64,000 bases of DNA from Chryseobacterium sp. ON_d1 (GCF_006829085.1 NZ_BJTC01000017.1:54395-118394); one strand, 5' to 3'. Positions 23,599-31,254 are shown, numbered from the stretch's first letter. Program-made: numbers and translations. Notes: generated by a model from the sequence alone, not told the origin.

Positions 23599-23802
23599 TT
23601 ATATTGTTAAATTATCTTTTTCTTCTTCTACAGATATAAAATATGCCTGAAATTCAGTTTCAGAAACCGGCAATGCACTTTCGAGTTTCACAACGCCAAT
23701 GGTTTTATAATGGGCCGCAAGTTTGATCTCTTTACTTTTAAGAAGCGCTTCAAGCTTTTTTAAATTGATATCTTTTTTTAAAACTGCCAGATAAGTTTTC
23801 AT
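23599..23802 (-). CDS. 67-residue I9-propeptide-like small protein
   Basis: A small cytoplasmic protein (MKTYLAVLKKDINLKKLEAL...) with no signal peptide. Its pattern is a beta strand (TYLAVLKK), a helix (LKKLEALLKSK), a strand with HYKTIGVVKLES and a final strand FQAYFISVEEE. This resembles the inhibitor-I9/subtilisin-propeptide fold and is also like the N-terminal YIVLLKD region of the subtilase encoded just upstream. Its ATG overlaps the subtilase stop (ATGA), so the two are made together. I infer a dedicated inhibitor or folding partner of the protease. The fold assignment is by eye only. Confidence 0.7.
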   Translation of the reverse strand: MKTYLAVLKKDINLKKLEALLKSKEIKLAAHYKTIGVVKLESALPVSETEFQAYFISVEEEKDNLTI

Positions 23803-25061
23803 AGGTATACCTGTATTAAACCGTTTCCTATATCTCTGTATTTTATACCTTCGATAGGCCTTGCTTTATGTTCAATAAGCTCCCAGATTTCTCTGGCTGA
23901 TTTGTCGGGAAACTGCTCCATATATAAGGCTGCAAGCCCTGAAACATGTGGTGCAGCCATACTGGTACCGCTCATTGTATAATAAAAATTGTTTTTGTTC
24001 TTTGCATTTTTAGGATAGGCGCTTACAATATCCACTCCGGGAGCACAGACATTGATACTTCCTCCGGTAGACGGGTTAAGCCCTGCATTTGAAAATCTCG
24101 CAATTTTCATCTGACCATCAATAGCTCCCACAGCCATGATCGATTTCGAATTCGCAGGCATTGAAACTGGCTGGGGAATCTGTGGTCTGTTGCTGTCGTT
24201 TCCCGCTGCTGCTATAATAAGACAGTTATTTTCCAATGCTCTTTCTCCAATGGTTTCAAAAAGAACGGAAGGCTTGTCATCAAGCTTCACCGGACAAGCC
24301 AGTGACAGAGACAATATTCTGAATTTTTTCGTAATTGCCCAGTCTATCGCATCAATTACACTGCTGGTCGTGCCTCTTCCGTTATCTGCCAATACTTTAG
24401 CGATCTTCAGATTACAGTCCTTAGCGATTCCATAGCGCTTGCCGGTGTCACTTCTTAAGTTTCCGGTGGCAACTCCCGCACAGTGGGTACCATGTCCGTT
24501 GGGATCCCTGTTCCAGTCTTCACCATCTATGAAAGATTTGCCTTCAACTGCTTCAGAAACAAAATCCGGATGGGATGTGTCAAGCCCTGTATCAAGAATG
24601 CAGACATCAATTCCTTTTCCTGTGTAATGGGTATTTTCCAAACCAATAGCCTGTAATCCCCATTCCATCTCAACGAACGATTTTTGAGGGAGAGGCTTGC
24701 TGGTAATGTATTTTTCAAGCTCTGAAATTTTCTCAGCAAGTCCGGCAGATTGTTTTTTAAGTTCGTTGATTAACTGCAGCTCATCAGCAGGAAAAAACTC
24801 CCGTTCTTTTTCATAATAAACAATAGAATTGGATTCATCTTTAACGGCGCTTTTCAGTTGTTCTTCATCCATATGATCCACTACAAGAACTCCAAGATTT
24901 TTGTAAAGCACGCCGTTATCCTGATCAATGACTTCATAGGAACGGTTTTCTTTGGAAAGAAATTCTGAAGAAGTAATGCTTACTTCAAGTTCCTTCTCTA
25001 TTTTTTTAAGCGATGCCTTCTGCTGATCTTTCAGAAGGACAATATATCTTCCGGTTTCCAT
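23799..25061 (-). CDS. Intracellular S8 subtilisin-like serine protease
   Basis: A 420-residue subtilase without signal peptide, so probably cytoplasmic. The N-terminal region (1-95) starts YIVLLKD and looks like an I9-type prodomain, followed by a short coiled-coil linker (about 95-122). The S8 catalytic domain has Asp157 (VCILDTGLDTSHPDF), His190 (NGHGTHCAGVATG), the oxyanion Asn288 (AAAGNDS) and Ser367 (MSGTSMAAPHVSG), so it should be active. It is the fourth gene of a five-gene minus-strand operon with a DUF2589 protein and two unknown proteins. It starts 10 bp after the preceding stop. Such a soluble protease in a dedicated operon suggests processing of its neighbours. Confidence 0.93.
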   Translation of the reverse strand: METGRYIVLLKDQQKASLKKIEKELEVSITSSEFLSKENRSYEVIDQDNGVLYKNLGVLVVDHMDEEQLKSAVKDESNSIVYYEKEREFFPADELQLINELKKQSAGLAEKISELEKYITSKPLPQKSFVEMEWGLQAIGLENTHYTGKGIDVCILDTGLDTSHPDFVSEAVEGKSFIDGEDWNRDPNGHGTHCAGVATGNLRSDTGKRYGIAKDCNLKIAKVLADNGRGTTSSVIDAIDWAITKKFRILSLSLACPVKLDDKPSVLFETIGERALENNCLIIAAAGNDSNRPQIPQPVSMPANSKSIMAVGAIDGQMKIARFSNAGLNPSTGGSINVCAPGVDIVSAYPKNAKNKNNFYYTMSGTSMAAPHVSGLAALYMEQFPDKSAREIWELIEHKARPIEGIKYRDIGNGLIQVYL

Positions 25062-25071
25062 AATGTTATTT

Positions 25072-25650
25072 TTAAATTAACTTCAGAAATATTTTTTCCA
25101 GGATAAGGAAAATATCTTCAGGAATAATGGTCAGTCTGAGTTTCTTGTTAATTCCGGATATCGCTGTATTCTGTTCAGCCAGTGAAGTCCAGAAACGTTC
25201 AATTTTAGGAACAGAATTCATTTCTTTCAGTTTTTCATCATCAAGAATTCCGTTCTGATAGAGGGATACAATGATTCCCGAAATAAGTTCTTCCGCCTCT
25301 TCAAGCTTCTTATTTTCCCTGGTGTATATTTCCGTCAGAATTCCATAAATGCTTTCCATTCCGTTAAATGAAAATCCCCCGAGAATTTCTCTCCTCCCAG
25401 TCAGTATTTTCTCCATTTTAATGGGATTAAATCCTCTTTTGACGGTAGCAATCATATTCATAATCTTCAAAACTTCAGATTCGTGGCTCGTGTTTCCTTT
25501 GGTCCGAAAATACTCCAGCATTTCGTTAAGAAATACATCAAAACGGGCATCAAAGTCAAAGGATTTCGACAGGTACAACGCCTGAACTTCGTTGAAATGC
25601 TGCAGAAGTTCTTTAATTTTCTGTACCGTAAAGTGAATAAGTTCCTGCAT
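25072..25650 (-). CDS. Unknown helical protein of the subtilase operon
   Basis: A 192-residue protein of unrecognised family. It appears almost entirely helical, rich in Leu/Ile/Glu/Lys, with no signal peptide, no membrane span and no visible catalytic motif. Landmarks are HFTVQKIKELLQHF at the start, FDARFDVFLNEMLEYF, an ILTGRREILGGFSFNG loop in the centre and IPEDIFLILEKIFLKLI at the end. Its ATG shares one base with the stop of the upstream 231-residue gene (TAATG), and the protease follows 10 bp later, so it is translationally tied to both. An adaptor, scaffold or substrate of the protease is possible; nothing in the sequence decides it. Confidence 0.8.
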   Translation of the reverse strand: MQELIHFTVQKIKELLQHFNEVQALYLSKSFDFDARFDVFLNEMLEYFRTKGNTSHESEVLKIMNMIATVKRGFNPIKMEKILTGRREILGGFSFNGMESIYGILTEIYTRENKKLEEAEELISGIIVSLYQNGILDDEKLKEMNSVPKIERFWTSLAEQNTAISGINKKLRLTIIPEDIFLILEKIFLKLI

Positions 25651-26345
25651 TACTCAAATGTTATCTGTTCTATTTCATTGCCGTCTTTATCTTTGTAGGA
25701 GACAATCCTGATTCCCTCTTCTTCCATTTCCACATGAAGATTGATAAACAGTTTATCTTTATCTTCCGCAGCGCTTGTATTGGGATCTATGTAAATATTG
25801 TTCAGCTTTGCGTTCACCAATGTATATTTATTCAGCAACACTTTTGAAAAAATTTCTTTCAGTTCATCAGTTTCTTCTGCTGTTCCTTCCTGAGGTCTGA
25901 AGATTCCGGAATTAAGAAGCTGAACTTTTTTTCTGAGATCCAGTTTGAGGACTTCATTAGAAGGAATTTTACCGAATTTCTGATCATTTTTTTCCAGTTT
26001 GCTGAAAAGCGCTTTGAATTCTTCGGTTTGAAGCTGCCTTTTGCTGATTTCAGAAATATTCAGGCTTTTTTCTTTATTTACCAGACGGATTCTCTCATTT
26101 ATTTCGGCAACAAACTGATCCTGATTCAGTTTAAAATTATATTTGGGGTCAGAATCTATGTCTGTGATCTTAATCGGAATATCCATCTTTACACTGGGCA
26201 GAGCATAGCGTGGAACCTTGAAATACTTAAGGTACTCATGACGGGCATATTCTTTGGCAATAAGAACAGCATTCTCGTCAGCTTTTTTACGAGCCTGAAT
26301 TATCTCATTGTTGAGATAATTCAGGTAATCTGATAATTTTATCAT
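25650..26345 (-). CDS. Unknown cytoplasmic protein of the DUF2589 operon
   Basis: A 231-residue protein with no signal or membrane segment. An N-terminal amphipathic helix (LSDYLNYLNNEIIQARKKAD) leads to a notable stretch KVPRYALPSVKMDIPIKI, a 'PR-LP-DIP' motif that looks like a strand pair and resembles the LLNVPSFRIE part of the DUF2589 neighbour. A charged helical middle follows, and the C-terminus is beta-rich (FINLHVEMEEEGIRIVSYKD). It starts 15 bp after the DUF2589 gene and overlaps the next gene by one base. The family is not recognised with certainty. By co-location it is a structural partner of the DUF2589 protein. Confidence 0.8.
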   Translation of the reverse strand: MIKLSDYLNYLNNEIIQARKKADENAVLIAKEYARHEYLKYFKVPRYALPSVKMDIPIKITDIDSDPKYNFKLNQDQFVAEINERIRLVNKEKSLNISEISKRQLQTEEFKALFSKLEKNDQKFGKIPSNEVLKLDLRKKVQLLNSGIFRPQEGTAEETDELKEIFSKVLLNKYTLVNAKLNNIYIDPNTSAAEDKDKLFINLHVEMEEEGIRIVSYKDKDGNEIEQITFE

Positions 26346-26360
26346 TTTTCGTAAAATGTT

Positions 26361-27248
26361 TTATTGTGAAAGAAGTCCAAGTACTTTTTCAAGTCCTGCA
26401 GGCATTTCATCATTGGTTGCACGCACTTTTACCCCAAGGGAATACTCTTTTTCCACTTTGATTCCTGTACTGGAAGTTCTTTTATAGGAAACATCCACTT
26501 TGAATTTTACAGGACCCCAGCCACCGGATACTCCTGCATTGATACCGAATTCGTCACTTACATCTTTGGTATATGTCGAATTAAGTTTCACATTAAAGTC
26601 TACTTCACAGGTTTCAATTCTGAAGCTCGGAACATTCAGCAGCGCAATAAAAGGCACTGAAATTTCCACATCATTAGGAATCGTTTTAGGGTTGGTATCA
26701 CTTACTGGCTCATCTTCTTTAAAATCCGGATTCGGGACATTTTTTTTGTATTTGAATTCTGCCATTCTCAGTTTTTTAGCACTGGCTGCATTGGCAGGAT
26801 CTGTAAGTTCAAAACCGACCTCATTGATGAAATTAACGGTGGCTATAGAAGCATTGGACTGTGCTTTTACACAGGCATCCAAAGGTCCGCCAATAATGGT
26901 GGCAAAGTCAATACTTCCCAGTTCTGCCGCAAAATCTGCACTGGCAGCATCTGAAGTTCTGAAGATCTCTTCATCGGCAGCCATTTTACCGGCAATAAGC
27001 TTCATAATTTCTGAAGAAGCACCGGAGAAAGATTTTTCCCACTTTTCATCATAATTCTTTTTGAATTCGTCTACAATGGCTAACAATTCTTTATTGGTCA
27101 ATGAACTCAATTCCGAAGTTTCGATTCCTGATACTTTTTCATACACTGCAGGGGTAAGAACTTTTTCTACTCCCGATAAGAGATCAATTAACTCATTTTT
27201 TGTTTTTTTGGCGTGGCTTGCTTCAAGCACTGATTTTAATGTTTCCAT
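26361..27248 (-). CDS. DUF2589 domain protein, first gene of the subtilase operon
   Basis: A 295-residue cytoplasmic protein. The N-terminal third (1-110) is helical and specific to this protein. The rest matches what I know of DUF2589: IGGPLDACVKAQSNAS with NFINEVGFEL, the paired strands VPFIALLNVPSFRIETCEVD with FNVKLNS, and the C-terminal VKVRATNDEMPAGLEKVLGL. DUF2589 proteins have no known function. The beta-rich core suggests a structural or assembly protein. It is the first gene of a tightly spaced five-gene operon that ends in a cytoplasmic subtilase and a small I9-like protein. Its promoter has an exact TAATTTTG -7 element at 27277-27284. Confidence 0.85.
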   Translation of the reverse strand: METLKSVLEASHAKKTKNELIDLLSGVEKVLTPAVYEKVSGIETSELSSLTNKELLAIVDEFKKNYDEKWEKSFSGASSEIMKLIAGKMAADEEIFRTSDAASADFAAELGSIDFATIIGGPLDACVKAQSNASIATVNFINEVGFELTDPANAASAKKLRMAEFKYKKNVPNPDFKEDEPVSDTNPKTIPNDVEISVPFIALLNVPSFRIETCEVDFNVKLNSTYTKDVSDEFGINAGVSGGWGPVKFKVDVSYKRTSSTGIKVEKEYSLGVKVRATNDEMPAGLEKVLGLLSQ

Positions 27249-27276
27249 GTTTTTGTTTTTGATTAATATTGTGGGA

Positions 27277-27284
27277 CAAAATTA
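27277..27284 (-). promoter_or_regulatory. Promoter -7 element of the DUF2589-subtilase operon
   Basis: The minus strand reads TAATTTTG (exact TAnnTTTG) followed by TCCCACAAT, 29 bp before the DUF2589 start codon. The surrounding GGGACAAAATT also occurs before the barrel-protein gene at 20511-20521. Confidence 0.5.
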
Positions 27285-27352
27285 GATCACCAACCTTCAA
27301 AACACTTCAGGAGAACACCTCTACTTATTCAGGAAAAACACCCTAAAAAAAT

Positions 27353-27388
27353 AAAAGCCTGAACTTACGGTGGTAAGTTCAGGCTTTT
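27353..27388 (-). terminator. Strong terminator downstream of the second M1 peptidase gene
   Basis: A perfect 16-bp inverted repeat: AAAAGCCTGAACTTAC (27353-27368) and GTAAGTTCAGGCTTTT (27373-27388) with a GGTG loop and A/T flanks on both sides. It insulates the DUF2589 operon. The remaining 27390-27600 holds only small imperfect repeats such as AGCAACAAAGTTGCT and no gene. Confidence 0.85.
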
Positions 27389-27601
27389 GTAACAGATGTC
27401 TTTTGCTGCTACTTATCGTTCATAAATGCAAAGATGATCTGAATTCTTCTTATTTTAAAGTAAACTAAGAAAGCAACAAAGTTGCTGATGAAGCGGCTTA
27501 CGCTTAGAAAGAATCAATGAAGTTGATTCCATCTTTGTTCCCTTAAAACTTCAGTATTAACTATTAAATCTTTGCGTTAAATTAAAATAGATCCAACATT
27601 T

Positions 27602-29539
27602 CTATGCAGGCTTTTTACTGTTGTTTTCCAGATTGACATCAGGAACTACAGAATCCGGATCAAGCTTTACCTCATCTATTTCTTTTTTAGAATCCACTTT
27701 GAATGTCCATTCCGTATTTCTTTTCCAAACCTCAACAGGAATTTTCAAAGTCTGAGCTGTTCCGTCTTTGAATCTGATCTGTACTGTTGTAGGCATTGGC
27801 AGCTGGCCAATATTTTCAACCGTAATCTGAACTCCGTTCTTAAAGTCCCCGTTGATATACTGCACATTTTTAACAGCCTGATCAATTTTCCATTTATTAA
27901 AAAACCATCCTCTCCAGAACCAGTTCAGCTCCTCCCCGGAAACGTTTTCCATCGTATGGAAGAAATCCCATGGAGTTGGATGTTTAAAGGCCCAGCGGTC
28001 TATATATGTTCTGAATGCTTTATCAAATTTTTCAGGACCGAGAATGGCTTCTCTTAAAACATCCAATCCTGTTCCCGGTTTATAATAAGCCAATGCTCCA
28101 ATACTTCTTTCTCTCATGTTATCCGGTCCTACCATTACAGGTTCCAGATTGTCATTCAGAAGGTAAACTCCTGATCGTGCCAGATTCGGTTTACGATAAT
28201 ATTCTCCTTTATTGAAAGCTTCGGTTGAAAGTCCGTTAATGAAGGTATTAAATCCTTCGTCCATCCAGGCAAACAATCTCTCATTAGATCCTACGATCAT
28301 AGGAAACCAGTTGTGCCCAAACTCGTGATCCGTAACTCCCCAAAGATCTTCTCCTTTGGAATCCATATGACAGAAAACAATTCCCGGATATTCCATTCCG
28401 CCCTCATTTCCTGCTACATTACTGGCTGCCGGATAAGTATATTCATACCATTTTTTTGAATAGTGCTCTATAGCAGCTTTAGTATATTCTGTAGCTCTTC
28501 CCCAGGCTTTTTCCCCGGCACTTTCTACAGGATAGGCCGAAATAGCCAAAGATTTCTTTCCGCTAGGTAAATTGATTTTTGCGGCATCTAAAATAAATGC
28601 TGCTGAAGAAGCCCAGGCAAAATCTCTTGCCTGTGTAATTTTAAATTTCCAGGTCTTTGTACCGGATATTTTATTTTTACCTATCTCAGACTCAGAGCGG
28701 ATCGTTACCGTTTTATCACTGTTTCTTGCCTGATTCCATCTGCTGATTTCTTCCTTACTGTAAACATCTTTCTCATTCAAAAGCTCTCCTGATGCCACTA
28801 CATAATGATTGGCAGGAACAGTAATATTGGCTGTGATATTTCCATATTCCAGATAAAACTCCGAAGCTCCAAGGTAAGGAAGCGTGTTCCATCCCATAAC
28901 ATCATCATATACGCACATTCTCGGATACCATTGCGCCATGGTAAAAATTTTACCATTTTTGGTTTCCTGAACTCCCATCCTGTCTGAACCATAATCCGGA
29001 GAAACAAAAGAATACTCTATTTCTATCTTGGCTACCCCTCCATTGGCTTTCAGTTCTTTTGGAAGATCTATCTGCATTCTTGTATCGGTAATGGTATATT
29101 TAACTTCTTTACCATCAAGCCTGACTGATTTAATCGTATATCCCCCGTTAAATTCTTCGCCATGGGCTCCATTTCTGCTTCCCGAAAGCGGAACAACTCC
29201 ATTTCCTCTGGAATCTTTTGCAAACAGGTTCTGATCCAGCTGCAGCCAAAGAAAACCTAATTTATCCGGGCTGTTGTTGGTATAGGTAATCTGTGCTGTA
29301 CCGGTAATCTCTTTTTTATCTTCATTCAGGCTGACATTCAAATGATAATCTGCTGAATTCTGCCAATAAGCATGTCCGGGCTGCCCACTCGCAGAACGGG
29401 TTGCTGTACCTGTCTGCGGATAAAAGAACGGCTTAAATGCTTCTACATAATCATATTTCGGGGTCTGCTGGGCATAGGAAGATCCTGTAAACAGTACCAC
29501 TGCAAGCGTCGAAACAAGGGTTGGAAGTTTAAAATTCAT
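27602..29539 (-). CDS. M1 family metallopeptidase, second copy
   Basis: A 645-residue exported peptidase. The signal peptide (MNFKLPTLVSTLAVVLFTGS...YAQ) is followed by the beta-rich N-terminal domain and the catalytic domain with TDHEFGHNWFPM and Glu 18 residues on in WMDEGFNTF, the HExxH-18-E zinc signature. The NEGGMEYPG motif corresponds to the GxMEN exopeptidase motif. It shares domain layout and the YWQNSADYHLNVSL start region with the M1 protein at 16124-17989, so the two are paralogues, although the overall identity looks moderate. It probably acts in the periplasm or at the surface. It is monocistronic, with a strong terminator downstream. Confidence 0.92.
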   Translation of the reverse strand: MNFKLPTLVSTLAVVLFTGSSYAQQTPKYDYVEAFKPFFYPQTGTATRSASGQPGHAYWQNSADYHLNVSLNEDKKEITGTAQITYTNNSPDKLGFLWLQLDQNLFAKDSRGNGVVPLSGSRNGAHGEEFNGGYTIKSVRLDGKEVKYTITDTRMQIDLPKELKANGGVAKIEIEYSFVSPDYGSDRMGVQETKNGKIFTMAQWYPRMCVYDDVMGWNTLPYLGASEFYLEYGNITANITVPANHYVVASGELLNEKDVYSKEEISRWNQARNSDKTVTIRSESEIGKNKISGTKTWKFKITQARDFAWASSAAFILDAAKINLPSGKKSLAISAYPVESAGEKAWGRATEYTKAAIEHYSKKWYEYTYPAASNVAGNEGGMEYPGIVFCHMDSKGEDLWGVTDHEFGHNWFPMIVGSNERLFAWMDEGFNTFINGLSTEAFNKGEYYRKPNLARSGVYLLNDNLEPVMVGPDNMRERSIGALAYYKPGTGLDVLREAILGPEKFDKAFRTYIDRWAFKHPTPWDFFHTMENVSGEELNWFWRGWFFNKWKIDQAVKNVQYINGDFKNGVQITVENIGQLPMPTTVQIRFKDGTAQTLKIPVEVWKRNTEWTFKVDSKKEIDEVKLDPDSVVPDVNLENNSKKPA

Positions 29540-29570
29540 TTGAAAAAGTATTATTTTCTGTATAGGTAAA

Positions 29571-29607
29571 AAAAACTCCCGGAATTGTTACACATCCGGG
29601 AGTTTTT
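29571..29607 (-). terminator. Terminator of the SDR gene
   Basis: AAAAACTCCCGGA (29571-29583) pairs with TCCGGGAGTTTTT (29595-29607). The stem is GC-rich with T tracts in both orientations. It separates the reductase gene from the M1 peptidase gene. Confidence 0.8.
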
Positions 29608-29623
29608 TTAATATAAGTTTAAT

Positions 29624-30505
29624 TTAATTAGATTTTTTTGCTTTAATCATGGCTTCTAAAACATCCCACATTTCACTTGGGATTGCTTCAAGCATATTGA
29701 ATTCTCCTGCACCCTGAAGCCATTCTCCACCGTCGATGGTTACAACTTCTCCATTCATATAAGCTGAATAATCAGAAACCAGATAAGCGGCAAGGTTAGC
29801 AAGCTCCTGATGTTCCCCTACCCTTCTCAACGGAACTTTTTTCTTCATATCAAATTTTTCCTGAAGATCTCCCGGAAGAAGTCTGTCCCAGGCTCCTTTT
29901 GTAGGGAAAGGCCCCGGAGCAATGGCATTGAAACGGATTCCGTATTTTGCCCATTCTACGGCCAGTGATCTGGTCATTGCCAGAACTCCTGCTTTTGCAC
30001 AGGCTGATGGTACTACATAAGCAGAACCTGTCCATGCATATGTTGTTACAATATTCAGTACAGTTCCGGGTGTTTTAGAATCTATCCAGTGTTTCCCTAC
30101 CGAAAGCGTACAGTTTTTTGTTCCTTTTAAAACAATATCCAGAATAGCATCAAAAGCAGAATGAGTCAGTTTTTCTGTGGGTGAAATAAAGTTACCTGCT
30201 GCATTATTCAACAAAATATCAATCTTTCCGAATTCTTTTAGTGCAGCCTCTTTCATGGCTTCTACCTCATCCCAGTTTCTTACATCACATGCTACACAAA
30301 GCACCTTACCTCCTGTTTCGTCTTCCAGTTCCTTAGCTGTAGTCTGCAGTTTCTCAAGATTTCTGGAAGTAATCACCACTTTGGCACCCAGCTCAAGAAA
30401 GTATTTGGTCATCGCTTTTCCCAAACCGCTTCCGCCTCCTGTTACAATTGCTACTTTATCTTTTAGTGCACCTTCGCGCAGCATAGGTTGTGTATATAGA
30501 CTCAT
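29624..30505 (-). CDS. SDR family oxidoreductase, DECR1-like 2,4-dienoyl-CoA reductase
   Basis: A 293-residue short-chain dehydrogenase/reductase. The Rossmann motif VTGGGSGLGKAM and the NNAAGNF strand are clear. The region VPSACAKAGVLAMTRSLAVE has Ser where classical SDRs have the catalytic Tyr of YxxxK. This arrangement, with GIRFNAIAPGPFPTKGAWDR and a C-terminal GEFN segment, is like mitochondrial 2,4-dienoyl-CoA reductase (DECR1). I therefore infer NADPH-dependent reduction of dienoyl-CoA in unsaturated fatty acid beta-oxidation. A different acyl-CoA substrate remains possible. It is monocistronic, with a terminator at 29571-29607. Confidence 0.85.
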   Translation of the reverse strand: MSLYTQPMLREGALKDKVAIVTGGGSGLGKAMTKYFLELGAKVVITSRNLEKLQTTAKELEDETGGKVLCVACDVRNWDEVEAMKEAALKEFGKIDILLNNAAGNFISPTEKLTHSAFDAILDIVLKGTKNCTLSVGKHWIDSKTPGTVLNIVTTYAWTGSAYVVPSACAKAGVLAMTRSLAVEWAKYGIRFNAIAPGPFPTKGAWDRLLPGDLQEKFDMKKKVPLRRVGEHQELANLAAYLVSDYSAYMNGEVVTIDGGEWLQGAGEFNMLEAIPSEMWDVLEAMIKAKKSN

Positions 30506-30628
30506 AAAATATTTTTTCTTAAAAATAATAAATAATGAAATGCAATCCCTTAAAACAGGTTGATAAATAATGCTACAAATAATTATTCTTTACATTATTT
30601 ATGAAATGCATCAGTTTGTATAAAAGAA

Positions 30629-30659
30629 AAGTAGCCTGATCATTACGGTCAGGCTACTT
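30629..30659 (-). terminator. Terminator of the DUF1573 gene
   Basis: A perfect 11-bp stem: AAGTAGCCTGA (30629-30639) and TCAGGCTACTT (30649-30659). On the minus strand it is followed by TTCTTTTATA. Confidence 0.8.
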
Positions 30660-30681
30660 GTATATTTTAAAATATTACAGA

Positions 30682-31095
30682 TTAAGAAGCAACTACCACT
30701 CCTTTGAATGAAAGTGTTTTAGGGGTTTTGCTTTCACTTGTTGTAACATTTACAGTCTTCATAAATGGACCTGCCGCTGCTGCGTTGTAGCTAGCTTCTA
30801 CAAATCCTTTTTTCCCCGGCTGGATAGGAGTTTTTGTATAATCTGCTGTAGTACACCCACATGAAGGAGCTACATTCTGAATGATGATTGGTTTTGAACT
30901 TGTGTTCGTAAATTCAAATCTGATCAATTTTGGTTTTCCCTGAGGAATATTTCCTACATCAATAGATTCTGATTTCCATTTAAGGGCATCTGCAACCATT
31001 TTTACAATGGAAGGAGCATCTGGAGTAAGTACATTTGCATAAAACGGAGAGAATGCCAATACGGCTAAAAGAGCTGTAATTTTTAATTTTTTCAT
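30682..31095 (-). CDS. DUF1573 periplasmic protein
   Basis: A 137-residue exported protein with signal peptide MKKLKITALLAVLAFSPFYA. The body is one DUF1573 immunoglobulin-like domain: RFEFTNTSSKPIIIQNV, the hallmark SCGCTTADYTKTPIQPG and a final KTLSFKGVVV strand. Bacteroidota have many such short proteins; their role is not defined. It is divergent from an OmpR-type two-component operon. The intergenic region has a -7 element for this gene (31143-31150) and an array of TTGTTAAC-like half-sites just upstream of it, so control by that response regulator is likely. Confidence 0.9.
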   Translation of the reverse strand: MKKLKITALLAVLAFSPFYANVLTPDAPSIVKMVADALKWKSESIDVGNIPQGKPKLIRFEFTNTSSKPIIIQNVAPSCGCTTADYTKTPIQPGKKGFVEASYNAAAAGPFMKTVNVTTSESKTPKTLSFKGVVVAS

Positions 31096-31142
31096 GAGTA
31101 TAAATTTTAATGTTTGAAACTGATTATTTTCTTTCGGTATAA

Positions 31143-31150
31143 CAAATGTA
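31143..31150 (-). promoter_or_regulatory. Promoter -7 element of the DUF1573 gene
   Basis: The minus strand reads TACATTTG (exact TAnnTTTG). A TTG at about 31167-31169 gives a spacing of 16 bp. The half-site array starts immediately upstream at 31171. Confidence 0.5.
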
Positions 31151-31170
31151 AAGCAGGCTGTGATTACAAC

Positions 31171-31210
31171 TTGTTAACCGTTGCCAAACATTTGTTAACA
31201 AGTTGTTAAT
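31171..31210. promoter_or_regulatory. Array of four TTGTTAAC-like half-sites
   Basis: TTGTTAAC (31171), TTGCCAAA (31181), TTGTTAAC (31192) and TTGTTAAT (31203) occur at 10-11 bp steps. The second copy is degenerate. The array lies exactly between two divergent promoters and fits an OmpR/PhoB-type regulator, most simply the one encoded at 32521. Confidence 0.6.
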
Positions 31211-31227
31211 GATAAAAGATAAATAGA

Positions 31228-31235
31228 TATTTTTG
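31228..31235 (+). promoter_or_regulatory. Promoter -7 element of the second OmpR-type operon
   Basis: TATTTTTG is an exact TAnnTTTG. A TTG at 31203-31205, part of the last half-site, lies 22 bp upstream and could be the -33 element. The ATG follows at 31255. Confidence 0.5.
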
Positions 31236-31254
31236 GATAATATTGTTTCAGGAA

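Noticed and set aside
26500..27054. 184-residue plus-strand ORF inside the DUF2589 gene
   Set aside because: It lies fully antisense to a gene with clear family motifs, has no promoter and a low-complexity Ser/Leu composition.
23599..27248. DUF2589 operon as a known defence system
   Set aside because: No nuclease, NTPase, cyclase, reverse transcriptase or pore-forming signature could be recognised in the operon, so defence was not claimed, only left open.
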